Assembly (NCBI RefSeq): GCF_947258925.1
Contig: NZ_CAMYKG010000036.1
Location: 1 to 64,000 of the forward strand
Source of the DNA: an uncultured Eudoraea sp.
Lineage (GTDB): Bacteria; Bacteroidota; Bacteroidia; Flavobacteriales; Flavobacteriaceae
Direction: 5' to 3'
DNA: 64,000 nt
Below, in pieces: positions 26,643 through 35,701 of this stretch. Position 1 is the stretch's first letter. Each line of letters opens with the position of its first letter. A model generated the notes under the pieces. The model was not told the origin of the DNA. It did not search any database and saw nothing but the letters and a program-made list of their open reading frames with translations. A program made the position numbers and the translations under genes.

Positions 26643-27545
26643 TTAGAAATATATGTGCTTAGCCAGACGAAAAGTATTTGCATGAGCTTCTACAATTTTT
26701 TTAATTTCCGGAGAGTATCCTCCGCCCATACTACACTGAACAGGTATTTGGAATTGATAACAGCATTGCAGTACAAGTTCATCACGTTTTCGGCAGCCCT
26801 CGGATGAAAGAGATAAAGTACCTAATTTGTCCGTGTCCAGGATATCTACTCCACATAGATAGAAGATGAAATCCGGCCTGACTTCTCTAATGAGTCGTGA
26901 TAGGGCTTCTTTTAATAATACTAGGTATTCCCGGTCTCCCGTATTTTTTTTTAAAGGTATATCCAGATCTGAAGTTTCCTTGGTAAAAGGATAATTATTA
27001 GCGCCATGCATTGAAAACGTAAAGACGGAGGGATCGTCTTTAAAAATTTCAGCTGTACCATTACCCTGATGCACATCAAGGTCAATAATAAGAATCTGAC
27101 TTGCCAGTTTTTTCGATTGAAGGTAACGTGCTCCAATGGCCTGATCGTTTAGCATACAAAAGGCTTCACCTCTGTTGGAAAATGCATGATGTGTGCCACC
27201 GGCAATATTCATAGCGACACCATTTTCTATTGCAAAATCACATGCTTTCATAGTTCCGTCTGCTATGATGCGTTCCCGCTCTACCAATTGTTCACTTAGG
27301 GGGAAACCAATTTTTCTGGCTTCTTTGTAAGGAATTTTAAGATTAAGAAGATCGTAATAATACTCCGGATCATGAGCAGCTACCAGGTATTTGTCATTTG
27401 GAACCGAGGGTTTAAAAAAATTAGCCGGAATACAGGTTCCTTCATGTATTAACTGCTGAGGTAGCAGCTCATATTTAATCATTGGAAAGCGGTGACCTTC
27501 CGGTAAAGGATGTTTATATATGGGATGATAGGCTATCTTTAGCAC
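26643..27545 (-). CDS. Histone deacetylase-like amidohydrolase
   Basis: The 300-residue protein belongs to the HDAC/acetoin-utilisation/acetylpolyamine deacetylase superfamily. Zinc and catalytic motifs are present: AGGTHHAF, FCMLNDQAIGA, IDLDVHQGNGTA, FSMHG and GGGYSPE. Short class-IV-like bacterial members deacetylate small amines or proteins; the substrate here is unknown. The start is GTG at 27545, 3 bp after the metG stop, so it is probably cotranscribed with metG. Confidence 0.88.
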   Translation of the reverse strand: MLKIAYHPIYKHPLPEGHRFPMIKYELLPQQLIHEGTCIPANFFKPSVPNDKYLVAAHDPEYYYDLLNLKIPYKEARKIGFPLSEQLVERERIIADGTMKACDFAIENGVAMNIAGGTHHAFSNRGEAFCMLNDQAIGARYLQSKKLASQILIIDLDVHQGNGTAEIFKDDPSVFTFSMHGANNYPFTKETSDLDIPLKKNTGDREYLVLLKEALSRLIREVRPDFIFYLCGVDILDTDKLGTLSLSSEGCRKRDELVLQCCYQFQIPVQCSMGGGYSPEIKKIVEAHANTFRLAKHIYF

Positions 27546-27548
27546 TAC

Positions 27549-29648
27549 TTAATTTATGGTCTCCCCGTTTTCCACTCCCTTTTCATCAGTATTGAGAAAT
27601 ACCAATTTTCCTTCTTTATTTTCAGTCATTAAAATCATGCCCTCACTTTCTACACCCCTGAGGGCTCTTGGTGCAAGATTAACCAATACAGTAACCTGTC
27701 GGCCAATTACTTCTTCCGGGGTAAAACTTTCAGCGATGCCCGAAACGATGGTCCTGGTGTCTATACCAGTATCTACCTTAAGCACTAAAAGTTTTTTAGT
27801 TTTTGGCATCTTTTCTGCCTCTAAAATGGTGCCCACGCGTAAATCCATTTTTGTAAAATCCTCGAAGTTGATGGTCTCTTTTTGTGGCATAACAGTTTTA
27901 TTTTCTAATTCGTTGACTTTTTTTGTGGCCTCTAATTTATTAAGCTGAGCTTGAATTTCTTCATCTTCCACTTTTCGAAAAAGCAACTCAGGAGCACCAA
28001 TTTTGTGCCCTTTTGGCAGAAGAATTTCCTTCTTTGAAATATCTGACCAGGAGAGCTCAACCAAATCCGGATCAGAAACAGAGGTGATCTTAGTAATCGA
28101 CAAAATTCTTTTTAATTTGGTTGAGGAAAAAGGTAAAAATGGCTCACTTAAAACAGCAAGACCAGCTGCGATTTGAAGGGCTACAAACATAATAGTATGA
28201 ACTCTTTCTTCATCCTCCTTAACAACTTTCCATGGTTCTTCATCTGCAAGATATTTATTGCCCAAGCGTGCCAGATTTAGTAATTCCTGACTTGCCTCCC
28301 GAAATCTATAGCGTTCAATGGAGTCTGAAATGATCCCGGGAAATTTTTGCAGAGTACCCAAAGTATCGTTATCAATTTGAGTGAATTGATGTGGCTCGGG
28401 GACAACACCATTAAAATATTTATTGGTAAGTACTACAACTCTATTTATAAAGTTTCCGAAAATAGCAACCAATTCATTATTATTCCGGGCTTGAAAATCC
28501 TTCCAGGTGAAGTCATTATCCTTGGTTTCAGGGGCATTCGCGGTAAGTGTATAGCGCAATACGTCCTGCATATCAGGGAATTCCACCAAATATTCATGAA
28601 GCCATACCGCCCAATTTTTTGAAGTGGACAATTTATTACCCTCCAGGTTAAGGAATTCATTTGCAGGAACATTTTCAGGTAAGATAAAGTCTTTATGGGC
28701 TTTCAGCATACTAGGGAAGATGATACAATGAAAAACAATATTGTCTTTACCTATAAAATGAACCAGTTTTGTGTCTTTTGACTTCCAGTATATTTCCCAG
28801 TCTTTGCCGGTTCGGGCAGCCCATTCCTTTGTAGAAGAAATATAACCTATCGGGGCATCAAACCAAACATACAATACTTTGCCTTCGCCACCAGGCACAG
28901 GAACGGGGATTCCCCAATCCAGGTCGCGCGTTACCGCTCTGGGTTTTAATCCATCATCTATCCAGGATTTACACTGCCCATATACATTAGGTTTCCAATC
29001 TTTCTTATGACCGACAATGATCCACTCCTTTAAAAATTCTTCATATCGGTCCAGCGGCAGAAACCAATGCTTGGTTTCTTTGAGGGCAGGAACCGCACCG
29101 GAAATGGTTGACTTTGGATTGATCAGGTCTGTTGCGTTCAGTGAAGAACCGCAATTCTCACACTGATCTCCATAGGCTTCTTTATGTCCGCATTTAGGGC
29201 AGGTGCCAATTACAAATCGGTCTGCAAGAAATTGCTTTGCTTCTTCATCATAAAGTTGAGCCGTTTCCTCTTCCAGGAAATCACCTTGTTCATACAGTTT
29301 TTTAAAAAATTCACTGGCTGTCTGATGATGTATCTGGGCTGATGTTCGGGAGTAATTATCAAATGTAATTCCAAAATCCAGGAAAGATTGTTTAATGATC
29401 CCGTGGTATTTGTCAATAATCTCTTTAGGTGAAACACCTTCTTTTTTTGCTTTCATTGGGATGGCCACCCCATGTTCATCACTACCGCACACAAAAGCTA
29501 CATCATTATCATTTAACCTTAGGTACCTTGCATAGATATCTGCAGGGACATAAACTCCTGCTAAATGACCAATATGGATAGGGCCGTTGGTATAAGGCAA
29601 AGCGGCTGTTATAGTATATCTGGCAGGTTTTTGCAGGTGTTCGGACAT
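27549..29648 (-). CDS. metG: Methionyl-tRNA synthetase
   Basis: The 699-residue class I synthetase charges tRNA-Met. The start is ATG 29648; a further in-frame codon at 29669 adds only MCPNPFL. Seen in order: [11 protein letters not shown] (HIGH motif), a CP insertion with two zinc knuckles ([18 protein letters not shown]), the KLSTSKN catalytic loop, the helical anticodon-binding domain, and a C-terminal OB-fold tRNA-binding domain ([18 protein letters not shown]). The length is normal for the dimeric form. Confidence 0.96.
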   Translation of the reverse strand: MSEHLQKPARYTITAALPYTNGPIHIGHLAGVYVPADIYARYLRLNDNDVAFVCGSDEHGVAIPMKAKKEGVSPKEIIDKYHGIIKQSFLDFGITFDNYSRTSAQIHHQTASEFFKKLYEQGDFLEEETAQLYDEEAKQFLADRFVIGTCPKCGHKEAYGDQCENCGSSLNATDLINPKSTISGAVPALKETKHWFLPLDRYEEFLKEWIIVGHKKDWKPNVYGQCKSWIDDGLKPRAVTRDLDWGIPVPVPGGEGKVLYVWFDAPIGYISSTKEWAARTGKDWEIYWKSKDTKLVHFIGKDNIVFHCIIFPSMLKAHKDFILPENVPANEFLNLEGNKLSTSKNWAVWLHEYLVEFPDMQDVLRYTLTANAPETKDNDFTWKDFQARNNNELVAIFGNFINRVVVLTNKYFNGVVPEPHQFTQIDNDTLGTLQKFPGIISDSIERYRFREASQELLNLARLGNKYLADEEPWKVVKEDEERVHTIMFVALQIAAGLAVLSEPFLPFSSTKLKRILSITKITSVSDPDLVELSWSDISKKEILLPKGHKIGAPELLFRKVEDEEIQAQLNKLEATKKVNELENKTVMPQKETINFEDFTKMDLRVGTILEAEKMPKTKKLLVLKVDTGIDTRTIVSGIAESFTPEEVIGRQVTVLVNLAPRALRGVESEGMILMTENKEGKLVFLNTDEKGVENGETIN

Positions 29649-29718
29649 TAAAAATGGATTTGGGCACAAAAATAACTAATATTTCAGACCAAACACCAAG
29701 TACCCTGGAAAAAGAAAA

Positions 29719-29766
29719 CCCCCGGAATACCGGATCCTTTTATAAGGGATTGCCGGTATCCGGGGG
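29719..29766 (-). terminator. Long hairpin terminator
   Basis: CCCCCGGAATACCGG and CCGGTATCCGGGGG pair with a single bulge, extended inward by ATCC/GGGAT. On the minus strand it is followed by a T-rich tract. It lies 24 bp past the DUF1501 gene and ends that operon ahead of metG. Confidence 0.85.
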
Positions 29767-29789
29767 CAATAATGCAAAGTAGGGGTAGC

Positions 29790-31484
29790 CTAGGCTACCA
29801 TAATCGATTTAGACATTCTTTTGTCCGAAACTTGTATTCTATAAATGTACTTACCAGTAGATAAATGCATTGGCATACGTTCTCTGATATTTATCTCAGT
29901 AGAACCTTCTGACATAATTTCATTATAGACCGTTCCCACATTCTGTCCAAGAATGTTGTACAATTGAATATCTACATGGGCAGTAAATGGCATTTCCAGA
30001 TAGATATGTGGTGTACTGTTTGTGGGATAAAATGGTTCGTGAACTATGGCTTCCAGCAATTCCGGAGTTGGGTCCTCGGCAACAGGATCTTCGGGCATCG
30101 GTGGTGTTGGCGGTTCATCACTATAAACAATAGGGGGGAATTCCACTCCACTACAATTAAAGCCAAGATCTACGGGTGCATAAGGGTGATCCAGCAAGTG
30201 CTGCTCTACCAATGGAATTGGTACGCAAAGCCATTCTGCCAGTACTGTGGCATAAAGATCCCTGAAGTCCATTGTATATTCAAGGTTTCCTCGTCCGTTC
30301 GGGTTTTCCAAAGAAGGATGTTCCCCTACAAAGGCACTGCCATTTAAGCCTGAACCGAAAAATAGGGTTGGGGCGGCTTTACCATGGTCTGTCCCATTAG
30401 AACCATTTTCAAAAATTCGTCTTCCAAATTCTGAAAAGGTCATACTTAATACCTTTTCATCTTGTTGCGTGAAAGCAATATCTTCATAGAAGTTATTGAT
30501 AGCAATAGATAAATTAGACATTAGCCTTTCATGGGCAAGAGGCTGATTTCCATGAGTATCAAAACCTCCCATTGAGATCATATATACTTTTGTGCCCAAA
30601 TTACCTTTAATAAGCCTGGCCAATAGTGCTAATTGCCTTGCAAATCCATTGTCCTGATATTCAACCTGATTTTGTCCGCGTTCATAGGCTTCATGAATTA
30701 ATCCGGAATATTCATAAGTGGTATTTGCAACCCCTCTTAAGAATTTAAGCTGATCGCCGTACATACAGTCATTAAACAAACTGTCATCAAGGCTGTACTG
30801 GACTCCCGATTCTGCAATTTCTTCGAGCTGATCAATATTTGAAGTTACAAAGGCATAGTTGGTTTCTTCTCCCTGAAATACCAGACTACCAAAGTTTCCA
30901 ATTTGGATTGCGGCAGGGGCTGCAGGGGGATTTACCAGGTAATCGGGATAAATATTTTCAAAATATCGACCCATCCAACCCGTATTAAGTCCATCGAAAC
31001 CTGTAGTTGTCAGATCGGTATTTGCATAAATATCAGATCCTGTAAAATGAGATAAACTTTGATTTTCGTATCCTACACCATGAACGGCCTTTACTTGTCC
31101 GGCTCCCCACATGGGCTCCAGCGAATTCATATAGGTAGGGATTCCGAACTCATCTGTAAGCTTAAGGATTTTACTTTCCGGGATATAGATATTGGGTCTT
31201 GCATTCGCATACGTATCGTATTGCTCAATGGGGATCACTGTGCTCAGACCGTCATTTCCACCCGAAAGGCGTATCAGTATCAGAATACTATCTGTATCGG
31301 CATTGGCAATAGCCGAGGTCAGTGGGGACGGCGCAGATGCGGAAAGCATATTACTGCCAAGCATCATAGAGCCAGACCCGGCAATGCCCAATGCCTGTAA
31401 AAATGATCGACGGCTCCAATATTTGTGCTCTTCGTCGTGACCGTTATTGTTTTTTATATTTATAGGTAAATGATTATTACACAT
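29790..31484 (-). CDS. DUF1501 protein with twin-Arg leader and T9SS sorting domain
   Basis: The 564-residue DUF1501 protein belongs to the sulfatase/alkaline-phosphatase-like fold group. The N-terminus has a twin-arginine leader (WSRRSFLQALGIAGSGSMM). Core motifs are IRLSGGNDGLSTVIP, GGFDTHGNQ and FSEFGRR. A proline-rich linker (PPTPPMPEDP) leads to a C-terminal type A T9SS sorting domain with IQLYNILGQNV and STGKYIYRIQV. It is predicted to reach the cell surface or medium folded. It is paired with the DUF1800 gene 11 bp upstream, a recurrent pair of unknown biochemical role. Confidence 0.88.
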   Translation of the reverse strand: MCNNHLPINIKNNNGHDEEHKYWSRRSFLQALGIAGSGSMMLGSNMLSASAPSPLTSAIANADTDSILILIRLSGGNDGLSTVIPIEQYDTYANARPNIYIPESKILKLTDEFGIPTYMNSLEPMWGAGQVKAVHGVGYENQSLSHFTGSDIYANTDLTTTGFDGLNTGWMGRYFENIYPDYLVNPPAAPAAIQIGNFGSLVFQGEETNYAFVTSNIDQLEEIAESGVQYSLDDSLFNDCMYGDQLKFLRGVANTTYEYSGLIHEAYERGQNQVEYQDNGFARQLALLARLIKGNLGTKVYMISMGGFDTHGNQPLAHERLMSNLSIAINNFYEDIAFTQQDEKVLSMTFSEFGRRIFENGSNGTDHGKAAPTLFFGSGLNGSAFVGEHPSLENPNGRGNLEYTMDFRDLYATVLAEWLCVPIPLVEQHLLDHPYAPVDLGFNCSGVEFPPIVYSDEPPTPPMPEDPVAEDPTPELLEAIVHEPFYPTNSTPHIYLEMPFTAHVDIQLYNILGQNVGTVYNEIMSEGSTEINIRERMPMHLSTGKYIYRIQVSDKRMSKSIMVA

Positions 31485-31495
31485 AGTCGTAGGTT

Positions 31496-32929
31496 TTATT
31501 TTAGTTGAAACTCTGGTTGTCTGGATAAGTGCATCAGCAATAGGAATACTTGTTGGGGTACTTCCGGGCTAACGCCAAGCATCCATAATCCTAATCCTCC
31601 CGTAATATAGTCGGAACCATAATAATTTTCCGGTACATCTTCAATTTTAAAAACAGACATTGCATTTTCAAAATCCTGCGTTGTAAGCAATCCTTTTGGT
31701 GTAATTTTATCTACTATGGCTCTCACCACAGTTTCCGGATTACTTGTATTGTTATCAGCAGCACCAACGGCATCCATGGCAAGGGTCCGGAATTGCTGGG
31801 GGTTATTCTGGTAAAACATTTCCAGATATACTTCAGCAGTGAGCCATCGCCCTATCATAAAGTTGGTGTTAATCCATGTCCTGTCTCTTTGCCATCCGGC
31901 AACGTCAAAAGGATCAAAAAGTTCCTGTCCTAAAAGTCGGCTTGTATCAATTACATTAAGTACTCCTATAGCTTCATCATCAAAAAAGTGCTCACTAGAG
32001 AATAATTGTGTCAATACCGGCGCTATTTCAAAGTTATTGGCAACAAAAGTGCTGGCCATACCTGAAATAATGGCCTGAGCATTCCCAGCATCATCACTGG
32101 AATCCGGATGAACAAAAAATTCGTATAATTTTCCACAAATAAAACTGGCTATTTCGTTGGGTCTCTGCTGGAAAAGAATATTGATGACATCATCATAGCC
32201 CCAATTGCCTGTCTGACCTAAAATAGTTTTAGGACCAGCGTCAAATCGTGTAGGATCAAATAGAACCTGTTCACAGCCGATTTCTCCCCTTTCAACATAA
32301 CCTGTAAGAGCCTTCGCTGTTTCAATGATATCCTCTTCGGTGTAACCGTTTCCTTCACCCAATGTAAAAAGCTCATACAATTCCCTTGCATAGTTCTCAT
32401 TTGGGTTGTTACCATTATTATATACACCATCCAAATAATAAAGCATGGCACTGGTAAGGCCAATTTCACTCACAAAGCTTCTGAAATTACCAATCGCATT
32501 TCTTTGCAGGCAATTCGTGTAGTAATAAAGGAAGGAATTACAATCATAAACATCCAGTTCTGTAACAAAGTGGTTGCTCCAGAAAAAGCTTAGCCGCTCC
32601 CTGAGGTTGTTGTTCAATAAGCCATTGGTATAGCTTATCCGCCATTCCTCGGTTTGGGCACGTCTAACCTGTCTTGCCAGGTCGTCGTCTGCCGGATAGT
32701 TACTGTTATTCCAATCCGCCCACGCGGGAGCCGGAGTAGGGGCCATATTGACCGCTTCATTGATAAGGCTATTAACCAGGTTGCCAGCTGTTTGACCAAC
32801 CGCCTGATCGATAGTTTGCACTGAGGCACTAAAACCCAGTCTTCTGTACAAATGCGCCGCCCTATATTTATCCAAGGGTGTTGTGTACGGCGCTAATGTA
32901 GAGGTATTACAATTAACGAAGTATTCCAT
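31496..32929 (-). CDS. DUF1800 protein
   Basis: The 477-residue DUF1800 member shows AAHLYRRLGFSAS, a helical region with LRERLSFFWSNHFVT, and NENYARELYELFTLGEGNGYTEEDI. No signal peptide is seen. An in-frame TAA lies nine bases before the ATG, so the start cannot be moved upstream. How it reaches its surface-targeted DUF1501 partner, if it does, is unclear. A perfect 30-bp tandem duplication lies 15-75 bp upstream. Confidence 0.87.
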   Translation of the reverse strand: MEYFVNCNTSTLAPYTTPLDKYRAAHLYRRLGFSASVQTIDQAVGQTAGNLVNSLINEAVNMAPTPAPAWADWNNSNYPADDDLARQVRRAQTEEWRISYTNGLLNNNLRERLSFFWSNHFVTELDVYDCNSFLYYYTNCLQRNAIGNFRSFVSEIGLTSAMLYYLDGVYNNGNNPNENYARELYELFTLGEGNGYTEEDIIETAKALTGYVERGEIGCEQVLFDPTRFDAGPKTILGQTGNWGYDDVINILFQQRPNEIASFICGKLYEFFVHPDSSDDAGNAQAIISGMASTFVANNFEIAPVLTQLFSSEHFFDDEAIGVLNVIDTSRLLGQELFDPFDVAGWQRDRTWINTNFMIGRWLTAEVYLEMFYQNNPQQFRTLAMDAVGAADNNTSNPETVVRAIVDKITPKGLLTTQDFENAMSVFKIEDVPENYYGSDYITGGLGLWMLGVSPEVPQQVFLLLMHLSRQPEFQLK

Positions 32930-32944
32930 AGTTTTTTAGGCTTT

Positions 32945-33004
32945 AAGAACGTTCATGTGTTTAGGGGCAAATTCAAGAACGTTCATGTGTTTAGGGGCAA
33001 ATTC
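32945..33004. repeat. Perfect 30-bp tandem duplication in the DUF1800 promoter region
   Basis: Two identical 30-bp units at 32945-32974 and 32975-33004 lie just upstream of the DUF1800 start. Each unit includes the 8-bp palindrome GAACGTTC and, on the minus strand, a GAATTTGCCCC stretch with a TTTG resembling a -33 box. Doubling would place two copies of any regulator site or -33 element before the operon. Confidence 0.85.
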
Positions 33005-33147
33005 TTAACGCTTAAACTTAATGGATATTATGAGCATCCAAGTATTTTCGTTATTCTGCAGGGAAATTACAATCTTCTGGTTGAAATTAGGATGGATTTG
33101 TAGGTATTTTCGACGAACTGCAAGAATTTTTAAGAAATTCTGGAATT

Positions 33148-33507
33148 ATGGGGGTTCATAATGAATTTGGAAAAAAAGGCGAATCAATGGCTGCGGCTTA
33201 TTTGATAAAACGTGGCTATGTCATTAAATATCGCAATTATCGCTATTTGAAAGCCGAGATCGATATTATTGCCCAAAAGGGAAATATAACGGCCATAATT
33301 GAAGTAAAGTCGAGGAGTTCCACCTATTTTGAAGAAATTGCTGAAACTGTTAGCAGGAAGAAAATAAAGCTGATCGTGTCTGCGGCAGATCATTATATAA
33401 ATAGCCATCATCTGGATACAGAGGTGAGATTTGATATTATCACCATTCTTAAGCGGGATAATAGATTCCGCATAGAACATCTGGAGAATGCTTTCTATCA
33501 TTTTTAA
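33148..33507 (+). CDS. YraN/UPF0102 endonuclease-fold protein
   Basis: The 119-residue protein has the restriction-endonuclease-like fold of the YraN family. GKKGESMAAAYLIKRGY, the acidic KAEIDIIAQ and IIEVKSR (Glu-Val-Lys) match the PD-(D/E)XK core. The family is widely conserved and often linked to recombination or DNA processing, without an agreed function. It is divergent from DUF1800. Confidence 0.9.
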   Translation: MGVHNEFGKKGESMAAAYLIKRGYVIKYRNYRYLKAEIDIIAQKGNITAIIEVKSRSSTYFEEIAETVSRKKIKLIVSAADHYINSHHLDTEVRFDIITILKRDNRFRIEHLENAFYHF

Positions 33508-33558
33508 AAAGTTGTTTTATTTATAACAGTATTTTATATTTGATGCAATACCTAAAAC

Positions 33559-34218
33559 ATGAAAACAATCTCCTCAGTTGTAGAACACTACATAAAAAAG
33601 AAACCGTTTTTACAAAGTGCGCTTGCCCAGGGTATTATTAACCTCACATCTTTATCAAGACTTATCAAGCCTGAAATTGAAGAGGAATTGGGAAAGGATA
33701 TCCGAAACGGAGCCATAGTGATGGCTCTTAAGCGACTTTCTGACGATCTTGAATTCAGAGCAACACACAGAATAATAAAGGTTCTGAAAAATATTGGGGA
33801 GATTACCGTACGTTCTTCACTTACAGATTTCACCTTCCTTGTATCTGATTCCATTTTGGAACACCAATCAAAATTGCTGGACAAAGTAAATAGGAATAAA
33901 GATGTTTTTTACACTTCTTCAAGAGGGGTTAATGAACTTAACATTGTAGTCAGTAATAGTTTGGATAGCACTATAGAAAGCCTCTTTAAGGATGAGAAAT
34001 GTACCCAAAAAGCTGAAAACCTATCTTCCATTACCGTAAAATTGCCAGCGGAGAATGTATCAGTTCCGGGAATTTATTACTTCATTTTTCAGCGTTTAGC
34101 GTGGGAGGGAGTTATCCTGTATGAAGTTATTTCTACAACTAATGAATTCACTATCCTCGTAAATGACGACCAGGTTGATATTGCTTTTAAAACCATAAAG
34201 GACCTTAAGTCTTTATAA
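33559..34218 (+). CDS. ACT-like regulatory-domain protein, unknown function
   Basis: The 219-residue soluble protein has an N-terminal helical part (SVVEHYIKKKPFLQSALAQGIINLTSLSRLI) and a C-terminal half resembling ACT domains: SSITVKLPAENVSVPGIYYFIFQRLAWEGVILYEVIS. Flavobacterial homologues are, as I recall, loosely annotated as aspartate kinase because of this ACT-like region, but there is no kinase domain here. It follows yraN by 51 bp. I cannot assign a ligand. Confidence 0.65.
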   Translation: MKTISSVVEHYIKKKPFLQSALAQGIINLTSLSRLIKPEIEEELGKDIRNGAIVMALKRLSDDLEFRATHRIIKVLKNIGEITVRSSLTDFTFLVSDSILEHQSKLLDKVNRNKDVFYTSSRGVNELNIVVSNSLDSTIESLFKDEKCTQKAENLSSITVKLPAENVSVPGIYYFIFQRLAWEGVILYEVISTTNEFTILVNDDQVDIAFKTIKDLKSL

Positions 34219-34231
34219 AAATAATAGCAGT

Positions 34232-35518
34232 TTAAGGTTGATTGCCCTCATAACGTCCATATACTGCATCCCTGAAACTTTTGTGCAGACCTATTTGGTC
34301 ATAAGGAAACAATTGTACAAATAAGACAGCTGTAAGTTCATTTACAGGATCTATCCAGAATAAGGTGCTAGCTGCACCATCCCAGAAAAATTCACCTACA
34401 ACCCCATTGTTCTCTTCATTAGATGCCGGTGGGCGTAACCTTACCGCGAAATCAATACCAAAACCTACCTGTCCCTTGCTGGGCAGGAAGGATCGTTTTT
34501 CAATACTATCTGCCAAATGATTCGTAGACATCAGTTTAACCGTTTCCGGGTTTAATATAACTACAGAATCCAGGGTTCCTTCGTTAACCATCATTCGTGC
34601 AAAACGCATATAATCATCCAAAGTGGATGTCAAACCAGATCCACCCCTTGTCATTGGCCAGTGCTTAAAATAATCTGACTTGGCTTCGTTGTCCGGCAAT
34701 TGATTGAGGTCCCCTTCGCCATTTCGGTAGTACATGGCAGAAAACCGTTCACGATCACTTTCAGGGACATAATATCGCGTCTCTTTCATGCCCAGGGGAT
34801 CTAAAACATTTTTTCTCACATATTCACCATATGGCTGTCCGGAAATCCGTTCAACCAAAAAGGCCTGTACATCCACACATGGGCCATATTCCCATTGTTC
34901 ACCGGGATGAAAATAAAGGGGGGTTGTACCCATTTTCCGGGCCATTTCCACAAGGGTGTTATTCCTGTTTAACGCATCGGCTTCTTTGATCAATTTTCCC
35001 AGACCCGGAATGTCCGCGTTTCTTCCAAATCCGGCCGTATGGCGGGTAAGGTCGCGGATAGTCATAGGCCGTTTCGGATCTACAAGAATAGGATTTCCCA
35101 GCGCATCTTCCCCTTCATAGACCTTTGTATTGGCAAATTCCGGAGCGTATTTCGAAACCGGGTCGTCTAATTCAAATGCATCATCCTCATATAGCGTCAT
35201 AAGTGCAGTTCCGGTAATTGGTTTGGTCATTGAATATATCTGTACAATAGTATTACGGTCCATTGGTTTTTGTTGCTCGCGATCCGCATACCCGAAAGCA
35301 TTGTAATAAACTTCCTTGTCTTTTTCATAGATGAGTGCAGAAATTCCGGCAATATTTGCCGAATTAACAAAACTTTTTAAGGTAGAGTCAATTCTGCGAA
35401 CTGCCAGATTATCTATTATAACTGATGTGCTTTTAGAATTGGCAGGAGGCCTTTCAGATTCTTTGCAGGCAACACATAGTAACAAAACAGTTACAACAAA
35501 GAGTTTACATCTATTCAT
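34232..35518 (-). CDS. Lipoprotein serine hydrolase (beta-lactamase family)
   Basis: The 428-residue protein has a lipoprotein signal (VLLLCVACKES). The beta-lactamase/DD-peptidase fold has SMTK (Ser-x-x-Lys), RHTAGFGR, HPGEQWEYGPCVDV and GGSGLTSTLDDY. Later strands end in WDGAASTLFWIDP. The second-motif Tyr is in YGPC rather than YxN, as in many esterase-like members. It probably hydrolyses esters or cell-wall peptides in the periplasm. It is related to, but separate from, the serine hydrolase at 18619. Confidence 0.86.
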   Translation of the reverse strand: MNRCKLFVVTVLLLCVACKESERPPANSKSTSVIIDNLAVRRIDSTLKSFVNSANIAGISALIYEKDKEVYYNAFGYADREQQKPMDRNTIVQIYSMTKPITGTALMTLYEDDAFELDDPVSKYAPEFANTKVYEGEDALGNPILVDPKRPMTIRDLTRHTAGFGRNADIPGLGKLIKEADALNRNNTLVEMARKMGTTPLYFHPGEQWEYGPCVDVQAFLVERISGQPYGEYVRKNVLDPLGMKETRYYVPESDRERFSAMYYRNGEGDLNQLPDNEAKSDYFKHWPMTRGGSGLTSTLDDYMRFARMMVNEGTLDSVVILNPETVKLMSTNHLADSIEKRSFLPSKGQVGFGIDFAVRLRPPASNEENNGVVGEFFWDGAASTLFWIDPVNELTAVLFVQLFPYDQIGLHKSFRDAVYGRYEGNQP

Positions 35519-35701
35519 AATCTATTCATTTTAGTTTACAAGGGCCTTTTAAATTGCTGCCGACGGTTCTGACCAGACCCCTGGTAACTGAAGACCGGGC
35601 AAAGGCAAGATTGGGTTGATAAGACTAAGATAAGGAATAGCAACAAGCTAAGCCCGATGGCCCATATAATTTTATAATGAACGAATTAGAAAAGAAGTTG
35701 A

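Noticed and set aside
33020-33160. 46-codon frame upstream of yraN
   Set aside because: It overlaps the yraN start in another frame and has no homology-like features; treated as leader sequence.
35519-35701. 183-bp gap between the serine hydrolase start and the mfd end
   Set aside because: No reading frame, terminator or repeat could be supported.
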